This document shows, one piece after another, positions 49,024 through 54,907 of a stretch of DNA of 54,907 bases. A program made the position numbers and the translations under genes. Origin of the DNA: Erysipelotrichaceae bacterium. Its GTDB lineage: Bacteria > Bacillota_I > Bacilli_A > RFN20 > CAG-826. The notes beneath the pieces were generated by a model. It made no database searches and was not told the origin of the DNA. It was given only the letters and a program-made list of their open reading frames with translations. The stretch is taken from the NCBI GenBank assembly GCA_015059065.1, contig SVBE01000001.1, forward strand, positions 78,998 to 133,904. Reading direction: 5' to 3'. Each line of letters starts with the position of its first letter. The stretch's first letter is position 1.

Positions 49024-49099
49024 GGGGGTAACAATTGTATTAATAATGTGAACCTTTTCAGAATCGTTTCTAATCCCTGATACACATCGGGGATTTTTT
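49024..49099 (+). repeat. Intergenic repeat copy F with terminator
   Basis: GGGGGTAACAATTGTATTA and TGTGAACCTTTTCAGAATCG, then the terminator ATCCCTGAT-ACAC-ATCGGGGAT plus TTTTTT (49074-49099). Aligns with copies A and D. Confidence 0.75.
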
Positions 49100-49109
49100 A
49101 TACTTTATA

Positions 49110-49162
49110 TTGACAAGTACACTTGGCAGAATATAAGATAATTATGACAAGTAAACTTGGCA
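49110..49162. promoter_or_regulatory. Promoter with two 18-bp operators for the DUF6442-XRE pair
   Basis: TTGACA (49110-49115), 16 bp, TATAAG (49132-49137). The palindrome TGnCAAGTnnACTTGnCA is present as TGACAAGTACACTTGGCA (49111-49128, over the -35) and TGACAAGTAAACTTGGCA (49145-49162, after the -10). An XRE repressor is encoded two genes downstream. Confidence 0.8.
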
Positions 49163-49174
49163 AAGGAGATCAAT

Positions 49175-49504
49175 ATGGAAAAAGAAGAAATCTTAATGAA
49201 AGCGCAGGAAGAAAACAAAGGGAAAGATGTTGCAGATTTAGACGCGCAGAGAAAGGGCGCTTATATTGCCTACTTTGTAGGATTGTTTCTCATCATTATT
49301 TGGGATGTAGTGGAAGGGATTAGATTTCATCATATTAATTATGGTGGAAATATGGCGTTATTCGCGATGGCTTTTACGGCATTTTTAGTTAAATATGTTA
49401 ACTTAAAGAAAAGACATGAATTATTCGTTTCTTTAGTTTATGGATTAGGCGCTGTTGCATTCTTAGTCTTGTGGATTTTACAATTAATTGGAGTGATGTC
49501 TTGA
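49175..49504 (+). CDS. Small membrane protein, DUF6442-like
   Basis: The 109-residue protein starts at ATG 49175 (SD AAGGAG). A charged cytosolic N-terminus (EEILMKAQEENKGKD) is followed by three hydrophobic segments (about 34-52, 60-78, 85-106). This order matches small membrane proteins that are regularly encoded with a Cro-like XRE protein in Firmicutes. The stop overlaps the next start (TGATG). Function unknown. Confidence 0.7.
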   Translation: MEKEEILMKAQEENKGKDVADLDAQRKGAYIAYFVGLFLIIIWDVVEGIRFHHINYGGNMALFAMAFTAFLVKYVNLKKRHELFVSLVYGLGAVAFLVLWILQLIGVMS

Positions 49505-49710
49505 TGAATGATGAATTAAGAATTAAGAATAATGTCGCTACTGTGCGAAAAGAGAAGGGTTTGTCTCAACAAGAACTAGCAAAGCTAGTAGGTGTTTCTA
49601 GGAACACAATTAGCTCTATTGAGACTGGTCAATATGAACCAACAGCCAAATTAGCGTTGCTTTTATGCATTGCTCTAGATAAAAAATTTGAAGAATTATT
49701 TTACTTTTAA
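49504..49710 (+). CDS. Small XRE (YgzD/Cro-like) transcriptional regulator
   Basis: The 68-residue HTH protein reads IKNNVATVRKEKGLSQQELAKLVGVSRNTISSIETGQYEPTAKLALLLCIALDKKFEELF (quoted across residues 6-66). It is the compact one-domain type. It overlaps the membrane-protein gene by one codon and probably autoregulates through the double operator at 49110-49162. Confidence 0.88.
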   Translation: MNDELRIKNNVATVRKEKGLSQQELAKLVGVSRNTISSIETGQYEPTAKLALLLCIALDKKFEELFYF

Positions 49711-49812
49711 AATATAGCGTAGTTATTATAGATTCGTTGACTCAGATTCAGGCAGAGCTTTATGTTGCTACACTAAATGTGGTTATAATTTTGTAAATTA
49801 ATTTCTAATCGA

Positions 49813-49838
49813 CATTCTGATTACCAGGATGTTTTTTT
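49813..49838 (+). terminator. Terminator after the XRE gene
   Basis: CATTCTG-ATTAC-CAGGATG with seven T. Confidence 0.8.
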
Positions 49839-49916
49839 ATTATTTTTTTACTGATGTTGCACATTTGTGGCATATACTTATTTATAATAATTGCGTAGGA
49901 CATAGGAGGCCATATT

Positions 49917-52472
49917 ATGAAATACGGTTATTATCAAGGGATCATTAAAACACTAGTTAATACCTTAAAACAAAGTTCTGCACCTGAATGGAAAGAGTTC
50001 TCAGACAATTTACGTGAATTAGTGAATCGTTTGGATGAATATACCACTCTCACTAAAGAAGGTACTTTTAAAGTGCTAAATTCCGAAAAGGATTATAAAG
50101 AAATTGAACATTTATTTGCTAAATCAATAGAAGGCTATAACAAGTTTAAAGATCTTCCATTAGATGAAAACGATCCTCTCGCGAGTATACGTCGTCGTTT
50201 AGCGGATGATATCAATAATGATTTTTTAACCCCAGCTTTCGTGGAATATCAAAATATTGATATCACTAAAGACATCAGTTTAGAAGAAGCGATGGAAAAT
50301 TTCCGTTCTAAACCAATCCCAGTGACTGATGATGAGATGAAACAAGTGGGTGGCAATTTGAGTTCTAGAACTAAATTAACACTTAATTTTGATGGAGAGA
50401 AAGTCGATGGTGTTTTCACCCCAACATCTAACTATACTCCTAACCAAGATTATCGTAATGTCATCGAAGATATCGCGAAAAGATATCCAAAATATGCCGA
50501 TTATTTTAGATCGTTAAATAATCCAGCCGGCTTTGAAGCGACTATGAGAATTCTCCTTGGTGATTTCATTGAAAATGGGAATTTCTCTCAAGAAGCTTTA
50601 GACACGTTCTTAGAACAAAATTATGTTCCAGATGATTCGATGGAATTATTCCAAAAATATCATGGAGAATCAGATTTTACTGCTGCTTATAGTGAATTAG
50701 TCAAAAAACTAGAACCACTTAATGTTTCCCGTTTCATCAATACTGAAACTTTACAATTAGCCGATGGAGATAATATCGATAAAAGAAATAGTGCGATGAG
50801 CGGTATTGCTCACCTATTAGATAAAGATGATTCTCTTGCTAAGGCTCGACCAATCACCATTGAAAGAGAAATCAACGGTCAAAAAGTCTTAATCGAAGGA
50901 ACATTTATGGAATTTGCCAAAGGCAAAGACCCAGATAATTTAGCGATTAAAGATGAGATGCGTGAGATGAGCATAGAAAACTATGACACCCCTACAGGTA
51001 AACAGTCGATGGCGAATCTTCAAATCTTGGATTACATCTGTGGCAATGTTGACCGTCACGAAGGAAATATGTTCTATAACTTCGATCCAGAGACAAAGAA
51101 ACTTATCGGCGTACAAGGTATCGATAATGATTCCTCCTTCTTTAAAGGAAATGTCAACATGGATGGAACGCTTAATCAATGGCAAGGTTTAAACCATTTA
51201 AGGGTTATCGATGAAGAAACCGCGGTAAGCGTTATGGCGCTTGAAGAAGGACCATTAAAAGCGACATTAATCGGCTATGGTTTAAAAAGTGAAGAAATCG
51301 ATGCGGCTTGGAATAGAACAAAACAGTTACAAGAAGCGATTAAAACAGGAAAACTTTATGAGAAAGAAGATGATATTAAAACGACTGCGGATAACGAAAA
51401 GCCATATATTGTCATCGTCCCAAAGGATCAATGGGAAAAGGTTCCTTTTGATAAATTAGCGCATAATTCGACTAATATTTTTAATAAAGTCCAAACGCTC
51501 GCTGAAAATTTGGCTAAACCAGCGCAGGTCAATACCAAACTCAAGAAAAACATCGTCATTTCTGAGAATGCCTTAAAAGCGAAGCTTAATGAAAGCGGTG
51601 ATCTCCTTAGACGCGCTAAGAGTAATAAACCAATTATGGGCACATCGACGAGATACAAAAATATTCTTAGTGGCTTAGAAGATTATCATAAGGCTGCTAG
51701 TGAAGATGAAAAGATTGCTAAACTTGCAAATTTAAAAAGATATGTTGATATTTACCGTCAAGAGAAACATAGAGATGGCGTTCTTGATGAAAATGGCGGA
51801 TTGATTCAACACTTAACTGGCAAGGATTTAGCTCGCGTTAATTTAGTTGACGAGATTGATGGTTATATCAAGACGGTCAACACCATCAATGGTGAACTCA
51901 ACCAAGCTAAAGATGTCTATAATGCAGAGTGCAAAAAAGCTGATGAAATCAATGGGACTTATCGACGCGGTAAATACGCGAACTATGCGAAAGTAGTTTT
52001 AGACCCTAATAGTGGTAAAATCCTTGTCAACAAAGAAATCTTTGAACGCGATGAATTATTCAATAAGAGCATGGATAACCTCACCCAAACGATGAACAGT
52101 AAACAAGCTCTTGGCATTAAAAACAAAGATCAAAGATTACAAAATGAAGCTCAGGATTATAAGCGCGTCCGTCAAAATGAAGTCAATAACTTGAAGGATC
52201 AACTTTCTAAAGAATATAACCAAGGTTTAATTCCTAAGGAATATTACGATGAAAGAATTGAACAGTTGAACACTAATAATTTTGAAACTAGCTTAGAATA
52301 TCGCTTCGCTGGTGGTGACCCTGTTAATCAAGCTCAACAAGATTTTAGAGATGCGTTATTACAAGATGTTAATAATGAGCACGTTAATAATAACAATCAA
52401 GCCCAAGAAGAAGTGGGTAACGAGATTGATATTAATAACGATGGTCCGGAAGTCGATATCAATAAACAATAA
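49917..52472 (+). CDS. Large cytosolic protein with HipA/PI4-kinase-like catalytic core
   Basis: The 851-residue protein lacks a signal peptide or TM segment. The kinase-like part spans about 145-460: a possible glycine-rich loop FDGEKVDGVFTP (158-169), a hydrophobic strand with EGTFMEFAKG, catalytic loop ILDYICGNVDRHEGNMFYN with D379-R380-H381 and N384, and metal site GIDNDSSF with D403/D405. CGNxDRHxxN plus GIDND is characteristic of HipA, PI3/4-kinase and actin-fragmin-type kinases. The N-terminal 140 residues and C-terminal 390 residues are helical/coiled with no named domain; the tail is Asn/Asp-rich. SD is AGGAGG. Substrate unknown. Confidence 0.7.
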   Translation: MKYGYYQGIIKTLVNTLKQSSAPEWKEFSDNLRELVNRLDEYTTLTKEGTFKVLNSEKDYKEIEHLFAKSIEGYNKFKDLPLDENDPLASIRRRLADDINNDFLTPAFVEYQNIDITKDISLEEAMENFRSKPIPVTDDEMKQVGGNLSSRTKLTLNFDGEKVDGVFTPTSNYTPNQDYRNVIEDIAKRYPKYADYFRSLNNPAGFEATMRILLGDFIENGNFSQEALDTFLEQNYVPDDSMELFQKYHGESDFTAAYSELVKKLEPLNVSRFINTETLQLADGDNIDKRNSAMSGIAHLLDKDDSLAKARPITIEREINGQKVLIEGTFMEFAKGKDPDNLAIKDEMREMSIENYDTPTGKQSMANLQILDYICGNVDRHEGNMFYNFDPETKKLIGVQGIDNDSSFFKGNVNMDGTLNQWQGLNHLRVIDEETAVSVMALEEGPLKATLIGYGLKSEEIDAAWNRTKQLQEAIKTGKLYEKEDDIKTTADNEKPYIVIVPKDQWEKVPFDKLAHNSTNIFNKVQTLAENLAKPAQVNTKLKKNIVISENALKAKLNESGDLLRRAKSNKPIMGTSTRYKNILSGLEDYHKAASEDEKIAKLANLKRYVDIYRQEKHRDGVLDENGGLIQHLTGKDLARVNLVDEIDGYIKTVNTINGELNQAKDVYNAECKKADEINGTYRRGKYANYAKVVLDPNSGKILVNKEIFERDELFNKSMDNLTQTMNSKQALGIKNKDQRLQNEAQDYKRVRQNEVNNLKDQLSKEYNQGLIPKEYYDERIEQLNTNNFETSLEYRFAGGDPVNQAQQDFRDALLQDVNNEHVNNNNQAQEEVGNEIDINNDGPEVDINKQ

Positions 52473-52487
52473 TAAAGCCATTTCATG

Positions 52488-52516
52488 AAAGGAGATTAGC
52501 TGTCTCCTTTTTTCAA
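52488..52516 (+). terminator. Terminator after the kinase-like gene
   Basis: AAAGGAGA / TCTCCTTT stem running into TTTTTC. Confidence 0.85.
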
Positions 52517-52619
52517 TAATAGGGATTGACAAGTTCAGGTTCTTTTTAGTGTCATTAAGTCGATATTTTATATAAAAATAATATATTTTATAATATAAAA
52601 AAGTATCGGAGGTCGGTAT

Positions 52620-54569
52620 ATGAAAAGCAAAAGATTAATTTTACTAGCGGTATCTAGTTTACTAGTCATCTCTGCTTGTGCGGTTGTTAGTCCTACTAGT
52701 TCAAGTTCTACTAGTTCTAGCATAGAACCTTCTACTTCTGCTACGAGCAGTGAAGAACCTTCTTCAAGCATGACCCCTAGTAGTGAATCTTCTTCTATTG
52801 CCCCAGAAAAGAGATTAGAAGAAAAGACAATTAAAGTATATCGCTTGTTTAATAGAGACAATTCATACCTCGATCCTGATTTATCTGAAGATAAATACAA
52901 ATTAGGAGATATCTCTTTTAGTTTTATCAAAGGGCAATATTTCGTTCCTTATATCACTTTAAATGACTTATCAGATTTATATGGACGTTTTTATAAAGAT
53001 AAGAACGCGACTAAAAATATCGTCACTATTGAAGGGGAAAAGAACATTTGGAAAGTTGTCAACAATAACGCGACTGTTTTTACTTCTATAATCGATACTA
53101 AGAACAAAACGTTTACTTATTCTGGTGATGTCGAAGGATTTATTGAAGGTAAAAAAGATTACAGCAAATATTCCTTTAATATTCGTAGCAGAGTGGTCAA
53201 TTCAGTTATCGAATTACCAAGCAAAAAAGAACCGCTTGTTTCCTATGCCGATACAGAATTTGAAGTGATTAAAGAAAACGATACATATTATTTCCCATTT
53301 AGCATGATGCATACTTTTTATCATGAAATAACGGGGCATGATTTCTTCTTTAATTACACGTATTTATATGAATTTAACGAGATTGATGATATTTCTAAAG
53401 CAAACATCACCGAAGGTGAGAAAGTCTATACTATTTTTGATCAGATGAGTGATTTTATCACAGATAAGATTAAAGAAAAAGATAGCGTGGGTAGACCTCT
53501 TATGCCGCTTTATCTTCGTAAATATCATCGTTCTGAATTAACTTTAATCATGAATAACTATTATGGCTTAGCGAAGACTTGGGGTGTAACTTCAATGCTC
53601 GATTACTATAAACTATATGGTTTATATGATAAATATATCGATGAAAATTCAGCGGTGAGAGGCGCAGCTTATGCGGAGACATATTTCATGCTCAGCGATT
53701 CACATACTGGAAGAGTTATTCTTGGTGACAACCCATGGGTCGAATCTAATGGTAACGCTGAGGTAACAGGTGCTTCTAGTTCTACTTTGACAAATGAACG
53801 CAATTCGCTTGGCAGTGCTTTAACCGACCAAAGAGAAAGATTCTTAAAAGCCAACGGCTTTGAAGATGGTATCAATAACGCTCTTATCTATTCTAGTGAT
53901 GGTAAGACTGCTTATTTTGGTTTTGATAGTTTTGATGCTTATGATAAAGCCTTTAAAGATGATGGCACTCCAAAAAGCGATGAACAACTAGCTAAACACG
54001 ATTCCTATTTCTATTTTGTTGAGAAACTTAAAGAGATCAAGAATCATGGTGGAGTCGAGAATGTCATCATCGATGATTCCCTTAACGGTGGTGGTTATGT
54101 CAATACGATGGGTAGATTGCTCGCCCTTATTTCTAAAAACAACCAAGGCACCACTTATCTCTTAAATGGTTTAAATAATTCTGTGATTAAAAGCGTTTAC
54201 AGCGTCGATACAAATAATGATGGTAAGTTTGATGATAGTGATTGCTACGGTAATACCTTTAAGTTCTATATTCTCACCTCACCAAAATCATTCTCGTGTG
54301 GCAACGCTTTCCCAATTCTCGCGCAGAACTACTGCGGAGCAAAAGTCTTCGGTGGCAAATCCGGTGGTGGTGAATGTGTTGTTGGTCAGAATTATCTCTC
54401 TAACGCGATGGGTTTTGTCCATTCATCTAATGAACACCTCATCTTATTAGATGAAGCGAAGAAAACTTATAAAGGCGTGGAAGATGGCGTCGGTGTCGAC
54501 GGCGGTTTGAAATATAATCTTTTCTACAATATGGATGAAATGATTAAAGTCATTAATAGCATTAAGTAA
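52620..54569 (+). CDS. Lipoprotein with C-terminal S41 (tail-specific) protease domain
   Basis: The 649-residue protein has a lipobox (VISAC) and a Ser/Thr/Pro-rich linker of about 50 residues with repeated SSS tracts. A beta-rich region follows (to about 300). The C-terminal domain resembles the S41 core: NVIIDDSLNGGGYVNTMGRLLALI, then TSPKSFSCGNAFPILAQNYCGAKVFGGKSGGG, in which S559 is the predicted nucleophile. The region SDSHTGRV (about 360-367) matches the D.H family motif. No PDZ domain is obvious. SD is GGAGG; TTGACA at 52526 is a candidate -35. Likely a surface peptidase. Confidence 0.82.
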   Translation: MKSKRLILLAVSSLLVISACAVVSPTSSSSTSSSIEPSTSATSSEEPSSSMTPSSESSSIAPEKRLEEKTIKVYRLFNRDNSYLDPDLSEDKYKLGDISFSFIKGQYFVPYITLNDLSDLYGRFYKDKNATKNIVTIEGEKNIWKVVNNNATVFTSIIDTKNKTFTYSGDVEGFIEGKKDYSKYSFNIRSRVVNSVIELPSKKEPLVSYADTEFEVIKENDTYYFPFSMMHTFYHEITGHDFFFNYTYLYEFNEIDDISKANITEGEKVYTIFDQMSDFITDKIKEKDSVGRPLMPLYLRKYHRSELTLIMNNYYGLAKTWGVTSMLDYYKLYGLYDKYIDENSAVRGAAYAETYFMLSDSHTGRVILGDNPWVESNGNAEVTGASSSTLTNERNSLGSALTDQRERFLKANGFEDGINNALIYSSDGKTAYFGFDSFDAYDKAFKDDGTPKSDEQLAKHDSYFYFVEKLKEIKNHGGVENVIIDDSLNGGGYVNTMGRLLALISKNNQGTTYLLNGLNNSVIKSVYSVDTNNDGKFDDSDCYGNTFKFYILTSPKSFSCGNAFPILAQNYCGAKVFGGKSGGGECVVGQNYLSNAMGFVHSSNEHLILLDEAKKTYKGVEDGVGVDGGLKYNLFYNMDEMIKVINSIK

Positions 54570-54573
54570 TTTC

Positions 54574-54907
54574 ATGAATAAATCTAATCATCATAAACCA
54601 GTTTTGATATGGGATCTTGACGGTACGCTTCTCGATTCTTATGAAGTGATTTTAAGCGGCTTATATGCCGTATGTCAGGATTATCATTTTCCTTATGATG
54701 AAAAGAAGATTAAAAAACAGATCATCGATTATTCCGTTAATCATTATTTAGAAGAATTGTCGGAAAGTAGCGGTGTTTCTTTCATTGAAATGAAAGACCG
54801 TTGCAGTGAAGTGACACGAAAGAATAATAAATTTATTAAATTAATGCCTCATGCGAAAGAATTATTAAATAAGCTTAAAGAGTTAGGAATTGATAATTAT
54901 GTCTTCA
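54574..54907 (+). CDS. HAD-family hydrolase, 3' end outside the window
   Basis: The first 111 codons are present. Motif I is DLDGTLLDS with nucleophile and acid/base aspartates, followed by the helical cap region. This is the phosphoglycolate phosphatase / beta-phosphoglucomutase-like subfamily I. It begins 4 nt after the S41 lipoprotein stop, with no clear SD. Motifs II-IV lie beyond the window. Confidence 0.85.
   Translation, partial: MNKSNHHKPVLIWDLDGTLLDSYEVILSGLYAVCQDYHFPYDEKKIKKQIIDYSVNHYLEELSESSGVSFIEMKDRCSEVTRKNNKFIKLMPHAKELLNKLKELGIDNYVF

Noticed and set aside
31337..49099. Integron attC sites as explanation for the repeated intergenic elements
   Set aside because: No GTTRRRY/RYYYAAC core pairs or integron integrase are visible; the elements end in a plain terminator.

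Overview
The window comes from a low-GC Gram-positive bacterium that uses the standard bacterial code: TGG encodes Trp and TGA is used as a stop. Gene content (rimP-nusA-ylxR-infB-rbfA, truB-ribF-rpsO, tig-lon-engB), Ser-rich lipoprotein linkers, BspA-like repeats, M18 peptidase and alpha-glucan enzymes suggest an uncultured gut Bacilli/Mycoplasmatota-type lineage such as RF39/RFN20 or a relative of Erysipelotrichales. That placement is inference; no 16S rRNA is present. Several genes have a TATAAT box 3-10 nt before the start codon and no Shine-Dalgarno, so part of this genome probably uses leaderless mRNAs.

Positions 1-30262 are mostly core genome: the end of an ABC permease, rimO, tRNA-Thr(AGT), a lipoprotein, an ion channel, a queuosine-precursor-type transporter behind a pseudoknot-capable leader, an SDR, tig, lon, engB, malQ, two surface/membrane proteins, and rimP-nusA-ylxR-infB-rbfA behind an attenuator-like leader. 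The usual rbfA-truB junction is broken at 19.7-22.5 kb by three accessory genes: an in-frame HigB-HigA fusion, a TtcA-GNAT fusion on the opposite strand, and a Bro-N/DinD-like gene. The core then resumes with truB-ribF-rpsO, a GH13 glucosidase, an esterase, a GT-C-like membrane protein, an M18 aminopeptidase and tRNA-His.

Positions 30.3-49.7 kb form an accessory island that starts directly after tRNA-His. It holds orphan polymorphic-toxin modules with adjacent immunity candidates, and a divergently regulated methyltransferase / small protein / DUF262-DUF1524 nuclease operon with four regularly spaced operators. It also holds a HExxH protease, gene remnants (AlbA/RecG-like winged helix, MetQ, DUF3795), a collagen-like lipoprotein and a REC/degenerate GGDEF/EAL protein. 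An ECF sigma factor lies in an operon with a membrane-anchored serpin. Further genes are XRE-ImmA, DUF4417-toxin-CPCC, Nudix, GNAT and a DUF6442-XRE pair. A repeated intergenic element, typically a GGGTGCAATTGTATCA-type block followed by a TGATACA-containing terminator, lies at many module ends.

The last part (49.9-54.9 kb) has an 851-aa protein with a HipA/PI4-kinase-like catalytic core, an S41-protease lipoprotein and the start of a HAD hydrolase. The most promising undescribed items are the sigma factor/serpin operon, the methyltransferase-DUF262 cassette with its operator array, the repeated terminator family, and the kinase-like protein.
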